Source of the DNA: Parvularcula sp. LCG005
GTDB lineage: Bacteria > Pseudomonadota > Alphaproteobacteria > Caulobacterales > Parvularculaceae
Direction of reading: 5' to 3'
Assembly: GCF_032930845.1 (NCBI RefSeq)
Contig: NZ_CP136758.1
Location: forward strand, 1,627,001 to 1,691,000
DNA: 64,000 nt
Made by a program: the position numbers and the translations under genes. Below, one piece after another: positions 8,148-16,848 of the stretch. Within the stretch, counting starts at the first letter, position 1; each line of letters opens with the position of its first letter. Under the pieces are notes generated by a model. The model was given only the letters and a program-made list of their open reading frames with translations, did not search any database and was not told where the DNA came from.

Positions 8148-11100
8148 TGAAAAAATTTCTCAAGATCGCCGGGCTCGTGCTGCTGGCCCTCATTCTGCTG
8201 CTGCTGGCCATCGTCTTCATTCTTCCCAAGACAGGGCCGGGTCAGGCGCTGATCGACCGCTTTACGCGGCCCATCATCGAAGATGTGGTGCAGTCCCAGC
8301 TGGGCAGCCAGATCACATATGATACCCCGCGCGGGGCCCTGCCGGGGGAGCTGATCCTGACCGACGTGGTGCTGTCGAACGACGATGGTCCATGGGCCAG
8401 CCTGGGCCAGGCCCGCCTGAAATGGCACCCCCTTTCGGCGATCAGAGGGCGAATCAATGTCGACGACATCACGATCACTGATGCGTCGCTCCTGCGCCCG
8501 GTGCCGGAATTTCCAGAACAGCCGCCCAAGGAAGAAAAGCCGCCATCCGATGGCCTGTCCCTGCCCAATCTGCGCGTCGGCAATCTGACCATCGACAATT
8601 TTGTCGTGGCTGAGCCTGTATTCGGCGAGCGTTACGCCCTGGACCTTGACGGTGACGCCACAATGCAGGGGCGCCGGATCGACGTGAACCTGAAACTGGA
8701 TGCCATGTCGGGCTCCGATCTTGCCGATGTCAAAGTCCTGCTCAACGGCAAGTCCCTGACCCTCGACCTGCAGCTAATGAGCCAGCCGACGGGTCTTATC
8801 TCCCGACTTGCGCAGGCCGATGGCGCGATCTGGATGACCCTTGAGGGCGACGGCAAGCTGGCCCGCTGGGAAGGCATGCTGGAAGGTGAGTTTGGCGCTT
8901 ATGGCGCGGTCGGCGGCGAGGTCTCCGGCAATCTCGAAACCCTCGAAAGGGCGGTACTGAACTTGCGTGTCCTGCCCGGCAGCAAGCTGCCAGAGTCGGT
9001 GCTGGGCATTACCGGTGACGCGGTCGATCTTCGCGCGACGGCCAATCGCAACGGCGATGAACTGTCCGTTGATATTGGCAATCTGGCGGGCCGGTTCGGC
9101 TATCTGAACGGCGACGTGGTCGTTGACACGACCAGCTGGAAAGCGGGCTCTGTCGATATCGCCGGTTCGCTGACGGACGAATTTCTCGCCGATTACGGCG
9201 CTGAACTGGCGGCAGGCGATGTCGCCCTGACCGGTACGTTCGCGCCAGAGGGCGAGACCGGTACAGCGTTCGATATGCGGCTCCAGACCCCGATTGCCAC
9301 GGCAATCGTTCAGAACGGCTATGCCGGCGGCGCCCCGCTCCTCCGCGGTGATGTGGACCTCGTGGCCCGGACAATTCCCTTCGAAGCTGGCCCCCTGACC
9401 GATACGCTGCAGGAAGGCGGCAGCGCCACGACCTCTCTTGTCGTCTCGGACGACATGCTGATCACCTTCCGCAAGCTGGACGCGCGGCTGGGCAGCAACG
9501 ACACGCTCGTCGTGACCGGCGATGGTCAGTATGCCGTCGAAACCGGTGCCGTCGACGTTTCCGGCACGCTCAAAGGTGCGCCTGCGCTGCTCAACCAGCT
9601 GACCACGGCGGCCCAGTTTAGCGGTACGGTGTCCGCGCGCTTCGCCGTCAAAGGCACGACCGACGACCTGTCCGCCAACGTCACGGCGGACCTGCCCAAC
9701 GGCCAGATGGGTGAGGAAAGCTTTGCGGGTGGCCGGCTCGAGGCTCAAATGACTGGCCTGCCCATGCGGCCCGCCGGGTCGCTCTCCCTCGCCGCCACCG
9801 ACAACAGCTATAAAGGCAATGTCCGTCTGCAGGCTGAACAAAGCGCGATTGTCGTACCCGCGCTGTCCTTCACCACCAAGGGCCTGACCCTGTCCGGCAA
9901 TGGCCGCTACGACACGTCGACCGGCTCAGCGACGGCGAAGGCCACGCTGAATGCTGATGATGGCACTCAACTCATCACGGGCCAGACGGTTGGCGGCTCG
10001 GCGCTGATTGATGCCACCATCGACGGCACCGCCAGGACCGTACAGGCGACCGTGACGGCCGATGGACTGTCCTTCAACGACAACACCATCAAGACCGCGC
10101 GCATCACCGCCAATGGCGGCTTTGACCGGATTACCTATGACATTGTGGTGGATGAGGCCGACGTACCGGGTGTGTATCTCGCGGCTGTGCGCAGCGACGG
10201 TTATGTCAGCATCAGCGATGACAGCAAGGTTGTGCATCTGAACCAGATGCAGGTCGCGATTGATGCCGACACAGAGGAAACGCGCATCAGCCTGGTCAAT
10301 CCAGCGGATATCGTCATCGGTGACACAATCCGGGCTGAGGACATCAGGCTGGACTGGCTCGGCGATGGTACGGTGGCCGCCGATATTCGCTACGGCTCGG
10401 ACCTGTGGGTCGCCGACGTCACCGCCAGCAAGCTGGCCATCCCGAACTTCTCTGTCCCCGCCTCTATTGAACTGCATGTGGACAGCCGCGAAGCGACACC
10501 GGCAACCTTCCGTATCTATGCCAAGGCGACGACCGAGGACGAGGAAAGCTTCGACCTTGTCGCCGACGGGCAGTGGACCGGTGAGACCGTCAATCTGCGC
10601 GCCAATCTGAACCCTGAAGGCAAGGGCGCCCTGGCCACAGCCGATGTCACCTACCCCCTCGTCCTGACACGGAAAGGCGGGACGCTTGGCGTTGAGATGC
10701 CTGAGGACGGCTTTGCCGCCAAAGTGAATGTCGATGGTCCGCTTGAAGTGTTTTTTGCCTTTGTGCCTGACCTGACGATCTATGCGTCGGGCGATCTGTC
10801 CGCCGATATTGATGTGAAGGGTAAACCCACTGCGCCCCTCGCCAACGGGACGATCCGCCTGCGGAACGGCCGTGTTGAGGATGACAGTGTTGGCGTGACC
10901 CTGTCCGCCATTACCGGTGACGTGGACATGCAGTACGGCAACGGCTCGGGTGAAGCGACTTGGACCATCACGTCTGCTGGCGCCGGGACCAAGCCTGACG
11001 CCATCCGACTGAGCGGCGGCGCCACGATGACGCCCGAGGCCACCAATGTGGACGCCAAGCTTGACCTCAACAATGCCGAGCTGATTACCTCGCCGGAGCT

Positions 11101-12025
11101 GACACTCGTCACCCAGGCCAATCTCGCCCTCAAAGGCACGCTCGAAGAGCTTCTGCTCGCGGGCCGGATCAATATTGTCAAGCTGGATGCTCAGATCCCT
11201 TCTGTCGAAGGCAACGGCACAAAGAGCTATACGCCGGTTAATGTCCGGCGCGTGGACGGGCCCCAGCCCGAAGTGCCCGAACTGGATGTGGAGGAGAAGT
11301 CCGCGCCCGCCATCGCGCTTGATCTCCAGATCCGCGGCAACAACCAGATCTTTATTCGCGGCCGTGGCCTGACGAGTGAATGGGCCACCAATCTCGACAT
11401 TGGCGGCACGACGGCGGCACCCGAAATCACAGGCACTGTGACCTCCCGCGAGGGCACGTTCAAATTTGCCGGCCGTGAGTTCGACATTACCGAAGGCCGC
11501 ATCGCCTTTACGCGCGATTCCGCGCTGATCCCCCGTCTTGACCTCAGGGCCGAATATGAGACGACAGATGTCACGGCCATTCTGTCCGTCTCCGGCACGG
11601 CAGACGATCCCAAGATCGGCCTGTCGTCCAATCCGCCCCTGCCGGACGAAGACGTGATGTCACTGATCCTGTTCGGCAAGGAGCCAACCCAGCTCTCTGC
11701 CGTTGAAAGCCTGCAGATCGCCAGCGCCGTGGCACAACTGAGTGGCGTTGGCGGTGGCGGCAGTGGCGGGTTCTCCAATACCCTGCGCTCCAGCATCGGG
11801 CTCGACGCCCTGTCACTGGGCGTTGATCCGGATACGGGCCGGGCGGCGGTGGAAGTCGGCAAATACATCTCCGACGACATCTACGTCGCCGCGCGCCAGT
11901 CGGCGGGCCAGGCCGGGACGGAAATCACGGTCACCTATGAGGTGAATGACAAAGTGACGGTAGAATCGACGCTAAAGCCCAATGGCGCGCAAAACGTCTC
12001 TGCAAATTATAAGAAAGATTACTAA
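8147..12025 (+). CDS. tamB: TamB translocation and assembly module protein
   Basis: The 1292-residue protein has one N-terminal membrane anchor (about residues 4-28) and a very long, repetitive, beta-rich periplasmic part typical of the AsmA-like bridge proteins. It ends in the TamB (DUF490) domain: IFIRGRGL, the DPKIGLSSNPPLPDEDVMSL segment, and a terminal strand ending NYKKDY. It overlaps tamA by one base (TGATG), so the two are coupled. The protein should span the periplasm from the inner membrane to TamA. Confidence 0.92.
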   Translation: MKKFLKIAGLVLLALILLLLAIVFILPKTGPGQALIDRFTRPIIEDVVQSQLGSQITYDTPRGALPGELILTDVVLSNDDGPWASLGQARLKWHPLSAIRGRINVDDITITDASLLRPVPEFPEQPPKEEKPPSDGLSLPNLRVGNLTIDNFVVAEPVFGERYALDLDGDATMQGRRIDVNLKLDAMSGSDLADVKVLLNGKSLTLDLQLMSQPTGLISRLAQADGAIWMTLEGDGKLARWEGMLEGEFGAYGAVGGEVSGNLETLERAVLNLRVLPGSKLPESVLGITGDAVDLRATANRNGDELSVDIGNLAGRFGYLNGDVVVDTTSWKAGSVDIAGSLTDEFLADYGAELAAGDVALTGTFAPEGETGTAFDMRLQTPIATAIVQNGYAGGAPLLRGDVDLVARTIPFEAGPLTDTLQEGGSATTSLVVSDDMLITFRKLDARLGSNDTLVVTGDGQYAVETGAVDVSGTLKGAPALLNQLTTAAQFSGTVSARFAVKGTTDDLSANVTADLPNGQMGEESFAGGRLEAQMTGLPMRPAGSLSLAATDNSYKGNVRLQAEQSAIVVPALSFTTKGLTLSGNGRYDTSTGSATAKATLNADDGTQLITGQTVGGSALIDATIDGTARTVQATVTADGLSFNDNTIKTARITANGGFDRITYDIVVDEADVPGVYLAAVRSDGYVSISDDSKVVHLNQMQVAIDADTEETRISLVNPADIVIGDTIRAEDIRLDWLGDGTVAADIRYGSDLWVADVTASKLAIPNFSVPASIELHVDSREATPATFRIYAKATTEDEESFDLVADGQWTGETVNLRANLNPEGKGALATADVTYPLVLTRKGGTLGVEMPEDGFAAKVNVDGPLEVFFAFVPDLTIYASGDLSADIDVKGKPTAPLANGTIRLRNGRVEDDSVGVTLSAITGDVDMQYGNGSGEATWTITSAGAGTKPDAIRLSGGATMTPEATNVDAKLDLNNAELITSPELTLVTQANLALKGTLEELLLAGRINIVKLDAQIPSVEGNGTKSYTPVNVRRVDGPQPEVPELDVEEKSAPAIALDLQIRGNNQIFIRGRGLTSEWATNLDIGGTTAAPEITGTVTSREGTFKFAGREFDITEGRIAFTRDSALIPRLDLRAEYETTDVTAILSVSGTADDPKIGLSSNPPLPDEDVMSLILFGKEPTQLSAVESLQIASAVAQLSGVGGGGSGGFSNTLRSSIGLDALSLGVDPDTGRAAVEVGKYISDDIYVAARQSAGQAGTEITVTYEVNDKVTVESTLKPNGAQNVSANYKKDY

Positions 12026-12108
12026 CCGCTGCGAACAATGGGTGGGGAATTTCATGCTGGACCGCTAAAGCCGATCCGGCGTGGGGCCACGCGCAGAGGG
12101 AGTAGGCT

Positions 12109-13044
12109 GTGTCAGCCCATCGGGACAGCACCGCGGCATCGACAATCACCGTGCCTCCTTTGGCGGCGGCGGCGATGCTCGTCGTGGTCCTGCTCGTCGC
12201 GTGGCTGGATGGTGTCCGCCATATGCTCGGCGTCTGGCAATCCTCCGCCTTCTACACCTACAGCTATTTCATCGTACCGACGTCTGCGGCGCTGATCGCG
12301 CTTGGGTGGCGACGGGGAGAGACCTTCGCGCCGTGGCCGCTGGCCTTCACCGGCTTGGTGGGCGGGGCCCTTCTGTACGCCACTGGCGCGGCGGTGGAGC
12401 TGCGTCTGTTCCAGCATGCCGGCATCGCGGTCAGTATCATCAGTGTGCTGGCGGGGACATTGGGACACTCATTCAGCCTGCATCACCGGTTCGCCCTTCT
12501 GTTCCTCCTTTTCATGGTGCCGATCGGCGATGGCCTTCTGCCGATCCTCCAGCAGATGACGGCGCGGGGCATCATGCTCGTTATAGGCCCCTTCAATGTC
12601 CCTGCCGTTCGCTTCGACACCTTGATCCGGACAGAGGCTGGCGATTTTGAGGTGATCGAGGCCTGTGCAGGGCTGAAACTTCTCGTGGCCACGATCGTCA
12701 GCGGTGCGGTTTTTTCTCACCTCGTCTATTCCGGCCGCCGCAAACAGGCCCTGTTCATGGTGGCGGCGACCATTGTTCCCGTCATCGCGAATATCCTTCG
12801 GGCGAGTGGGACCGTCCTGATCGGGACATGGTCGGATATGCAGATCGGCGCTCACGGTGGGCATATTTTCTACGGCATGGTTCTCTATCTGATCGTGGTC
12901 GCGCTGCTGTTCGGCATCGGCTATCTTTGGGCCGATGATGACGCGCCTGTCCGACCTGATCCGCCGCTCGCCAATTCGGCAGCCATTTCCCTCCCTATAC
13001 TGATCGCTCCCGCAGCGATCTTCATCATTGCAGGACTATTCTGA
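12109..13044 (+). CDS. Exosortase (XrtA-like)
   Basis: A 311-residue polytopic membrane protein with the exosortase catalytic pattern: Cys186 in EACAGLKLL, Arg231 in ANILRASG, and His252 in GGHIFYG. Exosortases process proteins with a C-terminal PEP-CTERM-like sorting signal during export and are usually linked to exopolysaccharide genes. The EpsI (DUF3485) domain often fused or adjacent to XrtA is not present. A GTG start is used. It lies 2 bases before the amidotransferase that accompanies XrtA systems, which supports the type. I found no PEP-CTERM protein in this window. Confidence 0.82.
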   Translation: MSAHRDSTAASTITVPPLAAAAMLVVVLLVAWLDGVRHMLGVWQSSAFYTYSYFIVPTSAALIALGWRRGETFAPWPLAFTGLVGGALLYATGAAVELRLFQHAGIAVSIISVLAGTLGHSFSLHHRFALLFLLFMVPIGDGLLPILQQMTARGIMLVIGPFNVPAVRFDTLIRTEAGDFEVIEACAGLKLLVATIVSGAVFSHLVYSGRRKQALFMVAATIVPVIANILRASGTVLIGTWSDMQIGAHGGHIFYGMVLYLIVVALLFGIGYLWADDDAPVRPDPPLANSAAISLPILIAPAAIFIIAGLF

Positions 13045-13046
13045 TC

Positions 13047-14933
13047 ATGTGCGGCATTGCAGGCATTATCGATATCCGGGGGACACGTGAAATCAATCGC
13101 GATGCGCTGGTCCGCATGGCTGACGCACTGGCTCATCGCGGCCCGGACGGGCATGGCTATCATATCGAGCCGGGCGTCGGCCTTGCCCATCGCCGGCTTG
13201 CCATCATCGATATTGAAGGCGGGCATCAGCCCTTCATCTCGTCGACGGGCAAGACCGTGGTGACGTTTAACGGCGAGATCTACAATTATCGCGACCTGAT
13301 GCTGGAAGTGCGCCAGAAAAGCCGTGTCCTGAAAACCCGTTCGGATACGGAGGTTCTGGCCGAGCTTGTCGACATGCGCGGGGCAGATGCCCTTCCATCT
13401 CTCAATGGCATGTTCGCCTTTGGCGCGTGGAGCCCGCGGGACCAGACCTTCCTCCTCGCCCGTGACCGGCTCGGCGAAAAACCGCTCTATTATGCGATCA
13501 CGGCAGATGGCTTTCTTCTGTTTGCCTCAGAGATCGCAGGCATACTGGCCAGCAATCTGGTCGCCGATCTTATCGATGAGACGGCCGTCTCTGACTATAT
13601 GATGTATGGTTACGTCCCGGATCCAAAGACGATCTATCGCGGCATCGCCAAGCTGCCCCCCGGGCACTCCATCACCTATCGCCGCGGCCGTCCCCTGCCC
13701 GCGCCTCAGTCCTGGTGGTCCCTCAGCATGCGGCCGGACGAGACCATGACGTTTGAAGAGGCGGAGGCGGCGGTTCTGCCGCTGCTTGATCGGGTCGTGC
13801 AGGACCAGATGGTCTCGGACGTGCCGATCGCCGCCTTTCTTTCCGGCGGGGTGGATTCGAGCGCAATCGTCAGTGCCATGACGCGCGGTGGCGAAGGCGA
13901 GGTGACGACCTGCGCCATGGGATTTGATGACCCGAGCTTTGATGAGCGCAGCCCGGCGCGCCGCGTGGCCGCTCACCTCGGCACACAGCACAAGGAGGAA
14001 TTGGCCGACGTCAACGCGACCGACCTCATTCCAACAATCGCGCAGGTTTACGGCGAACCGTTCGCCGACACATCCGCCCTGCCCACTTTCATGCTGTGCA
14101 AACTGGCGCGGCATCATGCGACCGTCGCGTTGAGCGGCGATGGCGGTGATGAGGTCTTTGCAGGATATAACCGTTATCAGGGCGTCCTGCGCGAGGCCCG
14201 GTTACGCCGCGTTTTGCCCGCCACGGCCCGCTCCAATCTGGTCGCTCGCGCCGGGCGGATGTATCCGTCATTGCCGAATGCCCCCTCGCCCCTCCGACTG
14301 AAGACGGCACTGCAGGCAGTGGGCGAGACCCAGGCCGCAGGCTATGCCCGCGCCGTGTCCGCGGTCCTGCCTGACCGGTGCGAGGCGCTCCTGTCCGCTG
14401 ATTTGAACCACTACCGTGCACAGAGTATCGTCGAGGACGTCATTTCACGCTCGGGCACGGATGATCCGGTGCTGCAGGCGCAGGCGGCGGACTTTGCCAC
14501 CTGGCTGCCGGGCCGCATGCTGGTGAAAGTTGACCGCGCCGCCATGGCCAATGGTCTGGAGGTCCGCCCGCCGCTACTCGACTATCGCCTCGTGGAATGG
14601 GCCGCCCGCCTGCCGCGCCAGTTCAAGGTGAAAGGCAATACGGGCAAACGGATATTCAAGACCGCGCTTGAAGACCGGTTGCCGGATGACATTCTCTATC
14701 GCGCCAAACAGGGCTTCGGCGCGCCGGTCGATCACTGGTTCCGTGACGAAGGCGGCGCGCTTCTGGACCGTGTACGGACAGCGGACCGCTGGAAAGAGTC
14801 CGGCTTCTTCAATGTGGACGAAGTGCTGGCCACCGCCAGCCGCATGGCCGAAGGCCGCGGCCGGCACGGACAGGAACTATGGTCGATCCTGATGTTCGAC
14901 GCCTTCCTGTCCCGTGGTGAGGCAGCCGCCTAG
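13047..14933 (+). CDS. Exosortase-associated asparagine synthase-like amidotransferase
   Basis: This 628-residue protein begins MCGIAG, so after Met removal Cys becomes the N-terminal nucleophile of a class-II glutaminase domain (about 1-210). An ATP-pyrophosphatase synthase domain follows, with the PP-loop LSGGVDSSAI. The overall form matches the amidotransferase of XrtA/PEP-CTERM exopolysaccharide loci rather than plain AsnB. It lies directly after the exosortase gene. It probably amidates a sugar or polymer precursor, but the acceptor is unknown. It ends with a 4-base convergent overlap with carA. Confidence 0.82.
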   Translation: MCGIAGIIDIRGTREINRDALVRMADALAHRGPDGHGYHIEPGVGLAHRRLAIIDIEGGHQPFISSTGKTVVTFNGEIYNYRDLMLEVRQKSRVLKTRSDTEVLAELVDMRGADALPSLNGMFAFGAWSPRDQTFLLARDRLGEKPLYYAITADGFLLFASEIAGILASNLVADLIDETAVSDYMMYGYVPDPKTIYRGIAKLPPGHSITYRRGRPLPAPQSWWSLSMRPDETMTFEEAEAAVLPLLDRVVQDQMVSDVPIAAFLSGGVDSSAIVSAMTRGGEGEVTTCAMGFDDPSFDERSPARRVAAHLGTQHKEELADVNATDLIPTIAQVYGEPFADTSALPTFMLCKLARHHATVALSGDGGDEVFAGYNRYQGVLREARLRRVLPATARSNLVARAGRMYPSLPNAPSPLRLKTALQAVGETQAAGYARAVSAVLPDRCEALLSADLNHYRAQSIVEDVISRSGTDDPVLQAQAADFATWLPGRMLVKVDRAAMANGLEVRPPLLDYRLVEWAARLPRQFKVKGNTGKRIFKTALEDRLPDDILYRAKQGFGAPVDHWFRDEGGALLDRVRTADRWKESGFFNVDEVLATASRMAEGRGRHGQELWSILMFDAFLSRGEAAA

Positions 14934-16114
14934 GCGGCTTTCTTGTTCGCCCGGACCATCGCCACGAACTCGTCGAACAGACCAAAGCTGTCCTGCGGGC
15001 CGGGACTGGCCTCTGGGTGGTGCTGAACCGACAGCGCAGGCGCATCCTTCAGACGGATACCGGCATTCGAGCCGTCGAAAAGGGACGTATACGTGGCTTC
15101 GACCCGATCGGGCAGCGATGCAGGATCGACGGCAAAACCGTGGTTCATCGAGACGATCTCGACTTTGCCCGTGCGGTGGTCACGCACAGGGTGGTTCGCC
15201 CCGTGGTGCCCTTGGGGCATCTTCACCGTCCGGCCACCAATGGCGAGGGCCAGAAGCTGGTGCCCCAGGCAGATGCCGAAGGTCGGGATCTTCGCATCAA
15301 TCAGGGTCCGGATCACCGGCGCCGCATATTCGCCCGTGGCGGCAGGATCGCCCGGGCCGTTGGACAACAGAACGCCATCGGGAGACAGCGCCATGATGGT
15401 TTCTGCGCTGGCCGTGGGCGGCACAACCGACACCCGGAACCCAACGCTGACGAGACGGCGCAGAATGTTCTTTTTCACACCGTAGTCGATCACGACCACA
15501 TGCGGTCCACCGGCTTTACCGGGCAGGAAGCCGCTCTCCCCGTCCCAGTCGCCCGCTTCATTGGCGTAGTTGCGGCCATCGGTCATGGCCTTGGCGAGGT
15601 CACGGCCTTCAAGGCCGGAGAACCCTTTCGCCTTGGCGATCAGGGCTTCGATATCGAACAGGCCGGAAGTGTGATGCGCGATGACGCCGTGGGGCATGCC
15701 ATTCTCGCGGATCCGAGCGGTCAGGGCGCGAGTATCCACGCCTGCGATGCCGATAATGCCGCGCCGCGCCATCCATGGGCCCAGATCCCCGCGGGAGCGG
15801 TGATTCGAGGCGGTGGTCAGGTCCGCGCGGACAATCGCCCCCCGCGCGGCCGTGGCCGAGGCGTCGGTCGAGTTCTCGCAGTCATCGTCATTCGCACCGA
15901 CATTACCTATATGAGGGAAGGTGAAAGTGACGATCTGTGCCGCATAGCTCGGATCGGTCAGGATTTCCTGATAGCCGGTCATGGCCGTGTTGAAGCAGAC
16001 CTCGCCCACGGCCTCACCTGTTGCACCAAAGCCCTGCCCCTCAAACACGGTCCCATCGGCCAGGACGAGGCGGGCAGTTCGGACGGTACTCAGGGCATCT
16101 TGACTTAATCGCAT
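14930..16114 (-). CDS. carA: Carbamoyl-phosphate synthase small subunit
   Basis: CarA hydrolyses glutamine and passes ammonia to CarB to make carbamoyl phosphate for pyrimidine and arginine synthesis. The N-terminal domain is followed by a class-I glutaminase with nucleophile Cys in FGICLGHQLLAL and the His-Glu pair in QHHPEASPGP. The ATG at 16114 (MRLSQDAL) gives 394 residues, normal for the family; the frame runs on to 16249 without homology-like sequence. carB is not in the window. It is divergent from yqeY across about 200 bases. Confidence 0.95.
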   Translation of the reverse strand: MRLSQDALSTVRTARLVLADGTVFEGQGFGATGEAVGEVCFNTAMTGYQEILTDPSYAAQIVTFTFPHIGNVGANDDDCENSTDASATAARGAIVRADLTTASNHRSRGDLGPWMARRGIIGIAGVDTRALTARIRENGMPHGVIAHHTSGLFDIEALIAKAKGFSGLEGRDLAKAMTDGRNYANEAGDWDGESGFLPGKAGGPHVVVIDYGVKKNILRRLVSVGFRVSVVPPTASAETIMALSPDGVLLSNGPGDPAATGEYAAPVIRTLIDAKIPTFGICLGHQLLALAIGGRTVKMPQGHHGANHPVRDHRTGKVEIVSMNHGFAVDPASLPDRVEATYTSLFDGSNAGIRLKDAPALSVQHHPEASPGPQDSFGLFDEFVAMVRANKKAA

Positions 16115-16318
16115 GATATCATATCTCTCACGGCTACCGGGGCTGTGCCACAGATGGGCAGGCAAACGCCCGGGGTCTAGAACGCACCGGCGCCGGTGGG
16201 AAGACACCAAATGTCCTCTTATGCGTTGATGTGGTGAGACCGGAGACAAATTTTACAGCAATTGCTGGCAATGTGGCGCTACGGACCCTTTTTCGGGACG
16301 TCGCTATTGGAGTTAAGA

Positions 16319-16792
16319 ATGGCATCCGCTCTTTTGCAGCGTATCAATGACGACCTGAAGACAGCGATGAAGGCGCGCGATGACAAATTGCGCGTGTCGA
16401 CCCTGCGCCTTGTGATGGCTGCGGCAAAAGACCGCGACATCGCCGCCCGGGCCAACGACCGTTGCTGTGGTCTGTCAGACGACGAAGTGCTCGCCGTGCT
16501 CACCAAGATGGTGAAGCAGCGGGAGGATTCGGCCCAGACCTATGAGGATGCGGGCCGTATCGAACTGGCCGAACAGGAACGTCGCGAGATCGCGATCATC
16601 TCGGATTACCTGCCCAAGCAGCTGTCCGAAACCGAAATTCAGAGCGCTGTCGATTCAGTCATCGCCGATATCGGTGCCAGTGGCCTGAAGGACATGGGCA
16701 AATGCATGGGGGCGCTGAAAGAGCGCTATCAGGGCGCCATGGATTTCTCCAAGGCTAATGAAAAGGTCAAAAGCCGCCTCGCAACGGCCTGA
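16319..16792 (+). CDS. yqeY: GatB/YqeY domain protein
   Basis: A 157-residue soluble helical protein of the YqeY family, related to the C-terminal tRNA-binding domain of GatB. Recognisable stretches are LRLVMAAAKDRDI, MVKQREDSAQTYEDAGR and YLPKQLSE. The start at 16319 (MASALLQR) is preferred; the frame extends upstream to 16262 with atypical sequence. In alphaproteobacteria yqeY often stands near carA, dnaG and rpoD; that order is kept here but is interrupted by two minus-strand genes. Its biochemical role is not established. Confidence 0.9.
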   Translation: MASALLQRINDDLKTAMKARDDKLRVSTLRLVMAAAKDRDIAARANDRCCGLSDDEVLAVLTKMVKQREDSAQTYEDAGRIELAEQERREIAIISDYLPKQLSETEIQSAVDSVIADIGASGLKDMGKCMGALKERYQGAMDFSKANEKVKSRLATA

Positions 16793-16819
16793 TCTCAAGC
16801 ACGCAAATTCAACAGAAAA

Positions 16820-16848
16820 AGCCCGCCTGGTGTCAGGCGGGCTTTTTT
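16820..16848 (+). terminator. Intrinsic terminator after yqeY
   Basis: A perfect 10-base stem (AGCCCGCCTG at 16820-16829 with CAGGCGGGCT at 16834-16843) has a 4-base loop and is followed by a run of T. A run of A precedes it, so it could work in both directions. The stop codon of the convergent membrane-protein gene sits at the end of the T tract. Confidence 0.9.
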
